Positions 36,277 through 44,871 of a stretch of 64,000 nt of DNA are shown in pieces. Numbering within the stretch: position 1 is the first letter of the stretch; every line of letters begins with the position of its first letter. The notes under the pieces were generated by a model. The model was not told the origin of the DNA. It saw nothing but the letters and a program-made list of their open reading frames with translations, and made no database searches. Made by a program: the position numbers and the translations under genes. The stretch comes from Paracoccus yibinensis (GTDB lineage: Bacteria; Pseudomonadota; Alphaproteobacteria; Rhodobacterales; Rhodobacteraceae), in contig NZ_JAVCWH010000002.1 of NCBI RefSeq assembly GCF_030846195.1, positions 1 through 64,000 on the forward strand, given 5' to 3'.

Positions 36277-37788
36277 TTACTTGAACCGGATCTGCTGCAA
36301 CTGCAGTTCCGAGTTCGTGGCGATGGTCGGCTTGAAGTCCAGCCGCGGCGAGACGCGGGTGAAGCCCACCATGTGGAACATCGGCACATCGGCGATGATC
36401 TCGGTGTTCACGCGGGTGAACAGTTCCTGCCACAGCTTGGTGCGTTCCTCGCCCGTGGCGGCGCTGGCGGCGGCGATCAGGCGGTCCACCTCGGGGTCGC
36501 GGACCATGGAATGCGCGCCGTCGGACGCGTATTTCACATGGGCCGTGAAGACCGGATCGCCGGTGGCATTGTCGTGCTGCGACTGCGTCAGCGTGGCCCC
36601 CGCATCGGCCACGAAGGGCGACACGAAATAGTTGTTCCACACCGACACGTCATAGCTGTCCAGCGCGACGTTCAGGCCGATGTCCTGGAACATCGCCATC
36701 ATCGCCTCCATCGTCTCGGTGCCGTTGGGATACATCCCGTTGCGGCCGATGATGCGGATGGGCGCCTCGACGTTGACGCCGTCGGCCTTGGCTTCCTCGA
36801 CCAGCTCGCGGGCGCGGTTGGGGTCATAGGGCCAGGCGGGGATGTCGGGATTGTGGCCGATGGTGGTCGGCACCACCAGATGCGTGGCGATCTGCGCATC
36901 CGCCGGGAACAACGTGCCGATCATCGCCTCGCGGTCCACGGCCAGGTTCAGCGCCTCGCGGATGCGGCGGTCGCTGGTGGGTTCGGTCCGCGTGTCGATC
37001 CGCAGCGATGTGGTTTCCGAGTTCGGATAGGAAAAATCCGTTTCCGGGTTGTTGGCGTCCTGAAGCGCGATCGAGGGCACGATGTCGGCCTCGCCCGTTT
37101 CCACCATGGCGGCCGCCACGGCGCTGTCGGACCGGAACAGATAGGTGGCCTTCTCGACCTGCGGCTGGTCGCCCCAGTAATCGGGATTGCGGGTCAGCGT
37201 GATCGACTGCCCGTTCTGCCAGTCGCTGAAGACATAAGGCCCGGTGCCGTTCGGCTTGCGGTCGAACTCGGCTGCGGGCGTGGTCGCGGCGGACTGCACC
37301 GGCATCACCGACATCAGCAGGGGCAGGATCGGCTGGGGCGGATTGGTGGTGATGCGGATGGTGGTGTCATCGGGGGATTCGAAGCTGAACGCCATGCCGC
37401 CGAAATACTTGCCGCCGGTTTCGCAGGACAGGTCGGCGTTCTTGTTCCGCTCGATGCTGAACTGCACGTCCTTGGCGGTGAAGGCGCTGCCGTCGTGCCA
37501 TTTCACGCCGGGGCGCAACTTGAACTCCCAGGTGTCGTCATCGACCTGGCTCCATTCGGTCGCCAGGCGCGGCTTCAGCCCGCCGTTCACATAGTCGAAC
37601 TCGATCAGCATCTCGTTGACGTTTTCCGAGATGACGCGCCCCACGTCCTGGCGCGCGGCCATGCAGGGTTCGACCACGCTGACGGTTTCCGACAGGACCA
37701 CCGTCACGTCGCGGCTGGCGTCCTGGGCATGGGCCATGCCACCGGCCAGGACGGCGCCCGACAGGAACAATGCTGCCTTGATCTTCAT
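36277..37788 (-). CDS. ABC transporter substrate-binding protein, family 5
   Basis: A 503-residue periplasmic protein with a signal peptide (1-21, ending GMAHAQD). It has the family 5 pattern: WEFKLRPGVKWHDGSAFTAKDV, then NGTGPYVF and LNLAVDREAMI. ATG 37788 has GGAGG 6 bases upstream. It is the only family 5 binding protein in the window, so it probably serves permeases 29269-31113, although the tct genes and eamA now lie between them. Ligands in this family range from peptides to oligosaccharides and glycosides. Confidence 0.9.
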   Translation of the reverse strand: MKIKAALFLSGAVLAGGMAHAQDASRDVTVVLSETVSVVEPCMAARQDVGRVISENVNEMLIEFDYVNGGLKPRLATEWSQVDDDTWEFKLRPGVKWHDGSAFTAKDVQFSIERNKNADLSCETGGKYFGGMAFSFESPDDTTIRITTNPPQPILPLLMSVMPVQSAATTPAAEFDRKPNGTGPYVFSDWQNGQSITLTRNPDYWGDQPQVEKATYLFRSDSAVAAAMVETGEADIVPSIALQDANNPETDFSYPNSETTSLRIDTRTEPTSDRRIREALNLAVDREAMIGTLFPADAQIATHLVVPTTIGHNPDIPAWPYDPNRARELVEEAKADGVNVEAPIRIIGRNGMYPNGTETMEAMMAMFQDIGLNVALDSYDVSVWNNYFVSPFVADAGATLTQSQHDNATGDPVFTAHVKYASDGAHSMVRDPEVDRLIAAASAATGEERTKLWQELFTRVNTEIIADVPMFHMVGFTRVSPRLDFKPTIATNSELQLQQIRFK

Positions 37789-37859
37789 CTGTTTTCCTCC
37801 CCTTTTGTCCGGCGGCGCCGGGCTTTGATTGCCGCCCGGCCTCCCGCCGGGACGGGTGG

Positions 37860-38756
37860 TCAGTGCAGAAGTCCGTTTTCCTTGAGGAAGCCTTCCATCT
37901 TGCGCTGCTGCGCGTCCGTCAGCGGCCAGGCGGCGGGCGGGCGGGTCGGGCCGCAGTCCTGGCCCATGGCTTGCAACGCGGCCTTGACGCCGGTGACGTT
38001 GGTGCCGTTCAGTTCCTGCGCGCGGACCTCCTCGAAGGCGGCCATTCCGGCGATCAGGTCGCGTGCCCTGGCGTAATCGCCCGCCTCCAGCGCGGCATGG
38101 ATCGCCAGCGACCGTTCCGGCCAGATGTTGATGAGGCCCGAGGTGAAGCCCCGCGCGCCGACTGCATAAAGCGCGGGCGCCCAGACCTCGGCCAGGCCGC
38201 CGACCCAGATGATGCCGGGATCGCAGGCGGCAATGGCCTCGGCCAGCCTCAAGGGGTTCGGCGTGGCCCATTTGACGCCGATCACGCCGGGAATGGCGCA
38301 AAGGTCGGCGATGGCCGCCGTGCCGATGGCGTCGTTCCTCAGATACAGCATCAAGGGTAGCCCGCCACCCGCATCGGCCACGCGGCGGACATAGTCCACC
38401 ACGCCGCGCGGCGCGGCGAAGGGGTCGGGCGGTTGATGGACCATCAGCCCCGCCGCGCCTGCCCTGGCAGCCGCAGCGGCCAGACGGCAGGCGTCCTTCA
38501 CCGACCGGCCGACCCCGGCCAGGACCGGCGCGCGGCCCCCGACCATCCCGCAGACCTCGGCGCACATGGCCTCGGCCTCGTCCAGGGTCAGGCTGTAGAA
38601 CTCGCCCGTGTTGCCGTTCACGACCGGGATGTGCAGCCCCGCCGCAAGCGCCCGGTCGATGATGGGTGTCAGCCGCGCGGGGGCGATCCGGTCGTCGGCA
38701 TCGAAGGGCGTGACCAGAATGCCCGAGATGCCGGTCAGCGCCGATTGCAGCGTCAT
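37860..38756 (-). CDS. DapA-family lyase, second copy of the regulon
   Basis: A 298-residue class I aldolase-fold protein. It keeps the GNTGE loop (48-52), Y138 in MLYLRND and Schiff-base K162 in GVKWATP. The usual YN pair is YL here, so its chemistry may differ from that of the neighbour at 38753, with which it shares modest similarity only. Its ATG overlaps the neighbour's stop (ATGA). Aldol cleavage or dehydration of a 2-keto-3-deoxy sugar acid is likely. Confidence 0.85.
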   Translation of the reverse strand: MTLQSALTGISGILVTPFDADDRIAPARLTPIIDRALAAGLHIPVVNGNTGEFYSLTLDEAEAMCAEVCGMVGGRAPVLAGVGRSVKDACRLAAAAARAGAAGLMVHQPPDPFAAPRGVVDYVRRVADAGGGLPLMLYLRNDAIGTAAIADLCAIPGVIGVKWATPNPLRLAEAIAACDPGIIWVGGLAEVWAPALYAVGARGFTSGLINIWPERSLAIHAALEAGDYARARDLIAGMAAFEEVRAQELNGTNVTGVKAALQAMGQDCGPTRPPAAWPLTDAQQRKMEGFLKENGLLH

Positions 38757-39673
38757 CGGGCGCTGTCGATCAGGGCCTGCATCATGCCCATCTCGTCCTC
38801 GGTCAGGTCGGTCAGGGGCGCGCGGACATGCCCCGCGTCAAACCCGCGCAGGCGCACGCCCGCCTTGATGGCCGAGACCGCATAGCCCGCCTTGCGGTCG
38901 CGGATCTTCGCGAAGGGATAGTAGAAATCGCGCAGCATCCGTTCGCAGGTGGCGTCATCGCCTGCGGTAAAGGCGGCATGGAACTTCAGCGCGGTTTCCG
39001 GGACGAAGTTGAACACGGCGGAGGAATAGGTCGGCATCCCCGCGCCCTTGTAGGCCTGGGCGAACAGTTCGTGCGTGGGCATCCCGCCGATATAGGACAG
39101 CCGGTCGCCCAGCATCACCGTCACGCGGCGCACGGTGTCGATGTCGCCGGTGCCGTCCTTGAAGCCGATCAGGTTCGGGCATTCGTCGGCCAGCTGCGCC
39201 AGTTGTTCCGCGCTGACCCGCGCCTGGCCGCGGTTATAGACGATGACGCCCATGTTGGTGGCCTTGCAGACCGCGCGGATGCGGTTGGCGATGCCGTCGG
39301 CGGGCGCCTCGGTCAGGTAGTGCGGCAGCAGAAGGATGCCGTCGCCGCCAGCCGCCTCGATCTCGCGCGCCATGTCGCAGGCGATGCGGGTGCCATAGCC
39401 GCAGCCCGCGATCACCGGCTGGTCGCCCGCCACCTGACGCGCGGTCCTGACGACCTCGACCACCTCGCCGGGGGTCAGCGAGAACAGCTCTCCGGTGCCG
39501 CCCGCGACGATCAGCCCGGCGACGGGATAGGAGGACAGCCATTCCAGATGCGCCGCAAAGGGCTTGGGATTGAAGCGCTCCTCCGCGTCGAAGGGTGTGA
39601 CCGGGAAGGACAGAAGGCCGGTGCGGATGATGTCGCGCAGGTGGTCGGGGGCGATCATGGTGACATCCTTCAT
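38753..39673 (-). CDS. kdgD: 5-dehydro-4-deoxyglucarate dehydratase-like (KdgD)
   Basis: A 306-residue DapA-superfamily enzyme. The features FPVTPFD (23-29), AGGTGELFSLTP (57-68), Y146 in VYNRG and Schiff-base K172 in GFKDGTGD match 5-dehydro-4-deoxyglucarate dehydratase, which dehydrates and decarboxylates to 2-oxoglutarate semialdehyde. It overlaps the stop of the semialdehyde dehydrogenase gene (ATGA), which would oxidise that product to 2-oxoglutarate. The related 2-keto-3-deoxy-arabinonate dehydratases are the main alternative. Confidence 0.82.
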   Translation of the reverse strand: MKDVTMIAPDHLRDIIRTGLLSFPVTPFDAEERFNPKPFAAHLEWLSSYPVAGLIVAGGTGELFSLTPGEVVEVVRTARQVAGDQPVIAGCGYGTRIACDMAREIEAAGGDGILLLPHYLTEAPADGIANRIRAVCKATNMGVIVYNRGQARVSAEQLAQLADECPNLIGFKDGTGDIDTVRRVTVMLGDRLSYIGGMPTHELFAQAYKGAGMPTYSSAVFNFVPETALKFHAAFTAGDDATCERMLRDFYYPFAKIRDRKAGYAVSAIKAGVRLRGFDAGHVRAPLTDLTEDEMGMMQALIDSAR

Positions 39674-41184
39674 TGCAGATCCTCGGGCAAGAGTTCTTGG
39701 GGGAAGTTCTGGAAAGCGACCGGCCGCAGGAAGCGGCGGATCGAGAGGGTTCCGACCGAGGTCGCGCCGAAGTTCGTGCTGGCCGGGTAGGGCCCGCCAT
39801 GGACCATGCTGTCCACCACCTCGACCCCGGTCGGAAAGCCGTTGACCAGCACCCGGCCCGCCTTGCGCTCCAGCACCGGGCGCAGCGCCTGCGCATCGGC
39901 CAGGTCGGCGGGGTCCATGTGGATCGTGGCGGTCAGTTGCCCCTCAAAGCCACGCGCCAGGCGAACCATCTCGTCGGTGTCGCGCACGTGCACCACCAGG
40001 CCCAGGGGGCCGAAGACCTCCTCGCCCAACGCGTGGTCCTGGAGATAGGCCTCGGCCGTGGTCTCGTAGAGGTTCGGGCTGGCCTGACGGTCGTGGCTGT
40101 CGGTGGAGACCACCGGCGTGACCGAGTTGCGCGTCTCGAAACGCTCCTTGCCCTCGCGATAGGCCCGCGCGATGCCGTCGGTCAGCATGGTCTGCGGACC
40201 CACGGCCTCCAGCCCGGCCTTGGCGGCGGCCACGAAGCGGTCGGCATCCGCGCCCTCGGTCACGACCGCGATGCCCGGATTGGTGCAGAACTGGCCCGCG
40301 CCCATGGTCAGGCTGGCGGCCCACCCCTTGCCCAGATCCTCGGCCCGCGCGTGGGTGGCATGGGGCAGCAGGAACATCGGGTTGACCGAGCCAAGCTCGC
40401 CGAAGAAGGGGATCGGCTCGGGCCGTGCGGCGCAGAGGTCGAAGAGCGCCCGTCCCCCGGCGAGACTGCCGGTGAAGCCCACGGCCTTGATCAGCGGGTG
40501 CTGCACCAGGGCGGTGCCGACCTCGCGGCGGCCGCCCTGGATCAGGCTATAAACGCCGGGATGGAGGTTGCAGGTCTTGATGGCCGCATGGACGGCCTCG
40601 GCCACGATCTCGCCAGTGCCGGGATGGGCGGAATGGCCCTTGACCACCACCGGACAGCCTGCGGCAAGCGCGGCGGCGGTATCGCCGCCCGCGGTCGAGA
40701 AGGCCAGCGGGAAGTTAGAGGCGCCAAAGACCGCGACCGGGCCGATGGGCCGCTGCACCATGCGGATGTCGGGACGCGGCGCCGGTTGGCGGTCCGGCAT
40801 GGCGGGGTCGTGGCGGCGGTCCAGGAAGTCGCCCTTGCGGATATGCTCGGCAAATAGGCGCAACTGGCCGGTCGTCCGGCCGCGTTCGCCGTTGAGCCGC
40901 GCCTCGGGCAAGCCAGTTTCCTGAGTCCCAATTTCCGTGATGGCCTCGGCGCGCGCCTCGATCTCGTCGGCGATGGCGTCGAGAAAGGCCGCGCGCGTCT
41001 CGCGGCTGGCCTGGCCATAGGACCAGAAGGCCTCCTCGGCGGCTTGCGCTGCCCGGTTGACCAGTTCGACCGTGCCCATGCTGAACTCGTGGACAGGGCC
41101 AAAGGCGGGCTCGTTGGGAAAGCGGGCCTCGGTCCCGACCCATTCGCCTGCGATCAGGTGCTTGCCGTGGGGGGTGAAGGTCAT
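39670..41184 (-). CDS. 2-oxoglutarate semialdehyde dehydrogenase
   Basis: A 504-residue aldehyde dehydrogenase of the type found in glucarate, galactarate, arabinonate and hydroxyproline catabolism. FGASNFPLAFSTAGGD (153-168) is characteristic. General base is E263 (FFGELGS) and nucleophile C300 (GAGQFCTNPG). ATG 41184 is preceded by AAAGGA. It feeds 2-oxoglutarate into the TCA cycle after KdgD. It belongs to a different subfamily from the aldehyde dehydrogenase at 11618. Confidence 0.9.
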   Translation of the reverse strand: MTFTPHGKHLIAGEWVGTEARFPNEPAFGPVHEFSMGTVELVNRAAQAAEEAFWSYGQASRETRAAFLDAIADEIEARAEAITEIGTQETGLPEARLNGERGRTTGQLRLFAEHIRKGDFLDRRHDPAMPDRQPAPRPDIRMVQRPIGPVAVFGASNFPLAFSTAGGDTAAALAAGCPVVVKGHSAHPGTGEIVAEAVHAAIKTCNLHPGVYSLIQGGRREVGTALVQHPLIKAVGFTGSLAGGRALFDLCAARPEPIPFFGELGSVNPMFLLPHATHARAEDLGKGWAASLTMGAGQFCTNPGIAVVTEGADADRFVAAAKAGLEAVGPQTMLTDGIARAYREGKERFETRNSVTPVVSTDSHDRQASPNLYETTAEAYLQDHALGEEVFGPLGLVVHVRDTDEMVRLARGFEGQLTATIHMDPADLADAQALRPVLERKAGRVLVNGFPTGVEVVDSMVHGGPYPASTNFGATSVGTLSIRRFLRPVAFQNFPQELLPEDLQ

Positions 41185-41237
41185 CGGAAATCCTTTCGTC
41201 ATGGCGCGGACCGGACGCCCCGGCCCGCCTTCAGGGG

Positions 41238-41963
41238 TCAGCGGCCGGTGCGGACGCGCCATTCCTCGTATTTCTTCTGGTTTTCTTCCTTGGTGCAGGG
41301 ATAAAGGCCGATAATGGCCGCACCGTCCTGCACCTGCTCCAGCACGAAATCCTCGAAGCTTTCCATGCCGGTGCATTCGTCCGCGATCTCGTCGGCCAGA
41401 TGGGCGGGGATCACCATCACGCCATCCTTGTCGCCCACCATGATGTCGCCCGGAAAGACCGGCGCATCCCCGCAGGAAATCGGGACGTTGATGTCCAAAG
41501 CCTCGTGCAGGGTCAGATTGGTCGGCGCGCTGGACTTGGCGAAATAGGCCGGCATGTCCAGCTTGCCGATGCCCTCGGCGTCGCGCATCCCGGCATCGGT
41601 CACGACCCCCGCCGCCCCGCGCAGGGCCAGCCGCGTGATCAGGATCGACCCCGCCGTCGCGGCGCGGGCATCCTTGCGCCCGTCCATGACCAGCACATGC
41701 CCCGCCGGGCAGGTCTCGATGGCGACGCGCTGCGGATGGTCGGCATTGCGGAAGACGGTGATCGGATTGCGGTCCTCGCGCGCGGGGATGTAGCGCAGGG
41801 TGAAGGCCGGGCCGACCATGTTCTCATCCTTGGGCGCGACCGGGACGACGCCCTGGATGAACTGGTTGCGCAGGCCCCGCTTGTAGAGCGCGGTGGCGAT
41901 GGACGCGGTCGAGACCTTCTTCAGCTTGGCGCGGGTTTCGTCCGAAAGGGTGTGTTCGGCCAT
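41238..41963 (-). CDS. RraA-family (HMG aldolase-like) protein
   Basis: A 241-residue protein of the RraA fold. Present are the GPAFTLRYIP segment, GHVLVMDGRKDARAATAGS and GVVTDAGMRDAEG, where R and D of the latter bind metal and oxaloacetate-like substrates in 4-hydroxy-4-methyl-2-oxoglutarate aldolases. RNase E inhibition is unlikely in this setting. It starts 7 bases after the dehydratase, so a role as aldolase/decarboxylase or in substrate clearance within the sugar-acid pathway is probable. Confidence 0.83.
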   Translation of the reverse strand: MAEHTLSDETRAKLKKVSTASIATALYKRGLRNQFIQGVVPVAPKDENMVGPAFTLRYIPAREDRNPITVFRNADHPQRVAIETCPAGHVLVMDGRKDARAATAGSILITRLALRGAAGVVTDAGMRDAEGIGKLDMPAYFAKSSAPTNLTLHEALDINVPISCGDAPVFPGDIMVGDKDGVMVIPAHLADEIADECTGMESFEDFVLEQVQDGAAIIGLYPCTKEENQKKYEEWRVRTGR

Positions 41964-41970
41964 GATGTCC

Positions 41971-43707
41971 TCAGAAGATGTCGGGCTCGCCGGCCGAGCG
42001 GCCGAAGTCGGTTTGCAGGAAGTCGAAGTCGCAGCCCTGGTCGGCCTGCGTCACGTGACGCTCGAACATCCAGCCATAGCCGCGCTCGAAGCGGGGCTCG
42101 GGCGGCGTCCAGGCGGCCTTGCGGGCAGCCAGTTCCTCGTCCGGGACCAGCATGTCCAGGCGGCGATTGGGCAGATCCAGCCGCACGATGTCGCCGGTCT
42201 TCAGCAGCGCCAGGGGACCGCCGACAAAGCTTTCGGGCGCGACATGCAGGATGCAGGCGCCATAGGAGGTGCCCGACATGCGCGCGTCGGAAATCCGCAG
42301 CATGTCGCGATAACCCTGCTTGATCAGCGCCTTGGGGATCGGCAGCATCCCCCATTCCGGGAAACCCGGCCCGCCCTGCGGCCCCGCGTTGCGCAGGACC
42401 ATGACGTGATCGGGGGTGATCTCCAGCGTCTCGTCGTCCACGGCGGCCTTCATCTCGGGATAGCTGTCGAAGACCAGGGCCGGGCCTTCGTGGACATGGA
42501 AGCGCGGGTCGCAGGCGGCGGGCTTGATGACCGCGCCCGAGGGACACAGGTTCCCCTTCAGCACCGCCAGCGAGCCTTCGTGATAGACAGGGTTCGACAA
42601 GGGCCGGATGACATCGTCGTTGTAGACGACGGCACCTTCCAGGTTCTCGCCCATGGTCTTGCCGGTCACGGTCAACGCGCCGCAATCCAGCCGATCCTCG
42701 ATCTGCTTCATCAGCGCGCGCAACCCGCCCGCGTAATAGAAGTCCTCCATCAGGTAGTCCTTGCCCGAGGGGCGGACATTGGCGATCAGCGGCGTCGTGC
42801 GGCCAAGCGCGTCCAGGTCGTCCAGCGTCAGGGCGATGCCCGCGCGGCGCGCCATGGCGATCAGGTGGACGACCGCGTTGGTGGAACAGCCCGTGGCCAT
42901 GGCGACGATGGCGGCGTTCCTGACCGCGCCCTCGGTGATGATCCGGTCGGGGGTCAGATCCTCCCACACCATCTCGACGATGCGGCGGCCGCATTCGGCG
43001 CCCATGCGCTGGTGGTTGGCATCGACCGCCGGGATGGATGACGCCCCCGGCAGCGTGATCCCCATGGCATCCGCGATGGCGGTCATGGTGGACGCGGTGC
43101 CCATGGTCATGCAGACCCCGGCCGAGCGCGCGATGCCGCCCTGAAGCCCGATCCATTCCTGGTCGGTGATGTTGCCCGCGCGCCGTTCGTCCCAGTATTT
43201 CCAGGCATCCGACCCCGACCCCAGGATGCGCCCGGCATAGTTGCCGCGCAGCATCGGCCCGGCGGGCAGATAGATCATCGGCACGCCCGCGCTGATCGCG
43301 CCCATGACCAGACCCGGCGTGGTCTTGTCGCAGCCGCCCATCAGCACCACGCCGTCCAGCGGATGCGAGCGGATCATCTCCTCGGTCTCCATCGCCAGCA
43401 TGTTGCGATAGAGCATCGAGGTCGGCTTGGTGAAGCTTTCGTCGACCGACAGCGAAGGCATCTCGACCGGCAGCCCGCCGACCTGCAGCACGCCGCGCGC
43501 CACGTCCTTGGCCCGCGCACGAAAATGCGAATGGCAAGTGTTCAGCTCGGACCAGGTGTTCAGGATGCCGATCACCGGCTTTCCGTGAAAATCCGCCTCG
43601 CCATAGCCCAGCTGCATCATCCGCGAGCGATGCCCGAAGCTGCGCAGGTCGTCGGGCGCGAACCATCGGGCCGACCGAAGATCATCAGCTGTTTTTCTTG
43701 TCGTCAT
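41971..43707 (-). CDS. Sugar-acid dehydratase, IlvD/Edd family
   Basis: A 578-residue iron-sulfur dehydratase. Three cysteines expected to hold the [2Fe-2S] cluster are at C58 (NTCHSH), C126 (GGCDKTTP) and C199 (GVCMTMGTAST), almost exactly as in L-arabinonate dehydratase (59, 127, 200). The Mg site and catalytic Ser lie in SGTSYGACILH. It would convert an aldonic acid to its 2-keto-3-deoxy acid. First gene of the regulon; operator site 1 lies 44 bases upstream and the GntR gene is divergent. Sequence alone does not separate arabinonate, xylonate, gluconate or galactonate as substrate. Confidence 0.9.
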   Translation of the reverse strand: MTTRKTADDLRSARWFAPDDLRSFGHRSRMMQLGYGEADFHGKPVIGILNTWSELNTCHSHFRARAKDVARGVLQVGGLPVEMPSLSVDESFTKPTSMLYRNMLAMETEEMIRSHPLDGVVLMGGCDKTTPGLVMGAISAGVPMIYLPAGPMLRGNYAGRILGSGSDAWKYWDERRAGNITDQEWIGLQGGIARSAGVCMTMGTASTMTAIADAMGITLPGASSIPAVDANHQRMGAECGRRIVEMVWEDLTPDRIITEGAVRNAAIVAMATGCSTNAVVHLIAMARRAGIALTLDDLDALGRTTPLIANVRPSGKDYLMEDFYYAGGLRALMKQIEDRLDCGALTVTGKTMGENLEGAVVYNDDVIRPLSNPVYHEGSLAVLKGNLCPSGAVIKPAACDPRFHVHEGPALVFDSYPEMKAAVDDETLEITPDHVMVLRNAGPQGGPGFPEWGMLPIPKALIKQGYRDMLRISDARMSGTSYGACILHVAPESFVGGPLALLKTGDIVRLDLPNRRLDMLVPDEELAARKAAWTPPEPRFERGYGWMFERHVTQADQGCDFDFLQTDFGRSAGEPDIF

Positions 43708-43750
43708 GATCCCTCCTCCACGCCGGAATCATTCAGCGCGTCTCAAACAT

Positions 43751-43781
43751 ACTAATATTTCAGTTTGCCAGGTATATCAAT
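43751..43781. promoter_or_regulatory. Predicted GntR operator, site 1, with a second half-site
   Basis: ACTAATATTTCAGTT (43751-43765) is the exact reverse complement of the 15 bases at site 2. Eight bases on, TATATCAAT (43773-43781) is the reverse complement of the left arm of site 3. The pair stands in the 139-base gap between the divergent dehydratase and GntR genes. Confidence 0.65.
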
Positions 43782-43846
43782 AGCACTATTCCTGTTGTTG
43801 TCGGACCCGCCAAATCCTAGGTTCGTCCAGGTTGAAGGAGAGCGTC

Positions 43847-44557
43847 ATGGCCGTATCGCTTGCAGACAGTTTCGGGCTTCCCGCCATGCAGGTTCATGCG
43901 GGCGGGGGCACGGTGCAGCGCGTCTACGAAAGCCTGCGCAAGCGGATCATCACACTGGAGTTGCCGCCCGACACCACGCTGTCGCGGACCGACCTTACTG
44001 AGACCTACGGTGTCAGCCAGACCCCGATCCGCGAGGCCCTTCAACTGCTGAAGCAGGAAGGCCTGGTCCACATCTTTCCCCAGTCGAAGACGGTGGTGAC
44101 GCGCATCGACGTGCCGCAGACCTACGAGGCGCATTTCCTGCGTGTCGCCCTGGAAACCGAGGTCTGCCGCAGGCTGACGACCGAGGCGAACAAGGACACC
44201 CTGACCCGCGCCCGGTCCATCATCCGCATGCAGGAAGCAATTGCCGAGGATGCCAGCCAGATCGCGGTCTTCCAGGAACTGGACGAGCTGTTCCACCAGA
44301 CTCTGTTCGCGGGACTAGGGCAGTCTGGGCTGCACCACCTCGTGCGTGAACGGTCCGGCCATCTGGAGCGAATTCGGCGCCTGCACCTGCCGGAACAGGG
44401 GAAGGTGCTGAATATTCTGTCCGGTCACCATGCCATTGTCGAAGGGATCGCCTCTGGCGATCCCGACGCGGCAATCGCCGCAATCCGCGACCATCTCAGC
44501 CAGACGGTGTCCAAGGTTGAAACCTTGCGCGAGGAGTTTCCCCAGTATTTCGGCTAG
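43847..44557 (+). CDS. GntR-family (FadR/FCD type) regulator
   Basis: A 236-residue regulator. The winged helix (about 24-88, with LSRTDLTETYGVSQTPIREAL) is followed by an all-helical FCD ligand domain whose metal/ligand residues are visible in ELDELFHQTLF and SGHHAIVEGI. ATG 43847 has AAGGAG 7 bases upstream; an upstream TTG is unlikely. It most likely binds the shared AT-rich motif before the dehydratase, tctC and dppB segments and is released by a pathway acid. Confidence 0.9.
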   Translation: MAVSLADSFGLPAMQVHAGGGTVQRVYESLRKRIITLELPPDTTLSRTDLTETYGVSQTPIREALQLLKQEGLVHIFPQSKTVVTRIDVPQTYEAHFLRVALETEVCRRLTTEANKDTLTRARSIIRMQEAIAEDASQIAVFQELDELFHQTLFAGLGQSGLHHLVRERSGHLERIRRLHLPEQGKVLNILSGHHAIVEGIASGDPDAAIAAIRDHLSQTVSKVETLREEFPQYFG

Positions 44558-44871
44558 GCCTGCTGTTCCATCGTCGGCAGAACGGAAGATCGCAGCCCAT
44601 TGGCGAAGCAGTTGCAGGTTACCAGGAGCAAAACGTGCGGAGCGGTGGTCAACTTCTGGTCGAATGCTTTGTCGCGCCTGGGACGTCCGGGCGTTCGGCG
44701 TGTCGGAGAAAGCCATCTGGCGGTGCTTGGACGCGCTGCACGACACCCAAGGCAGGCTATATTTCGCCTTGTGCCGGAACGAGGGGGGCAGACGTCATGG
44801 CCGCCGCTTGGGGAAAACTGACTGGAAGCGAAGGGCAGCACCAGTATCTGGAATGCACACCTAGCGGCTGG

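Noticed and set aside
44558..44871. Possible transposase fragment after the GntR gene
   Set aside because: Frames there contain stretches that look protein-like (for example AFGVSEKAIWRCLDAL), but I could not match any family or find repeat ends.
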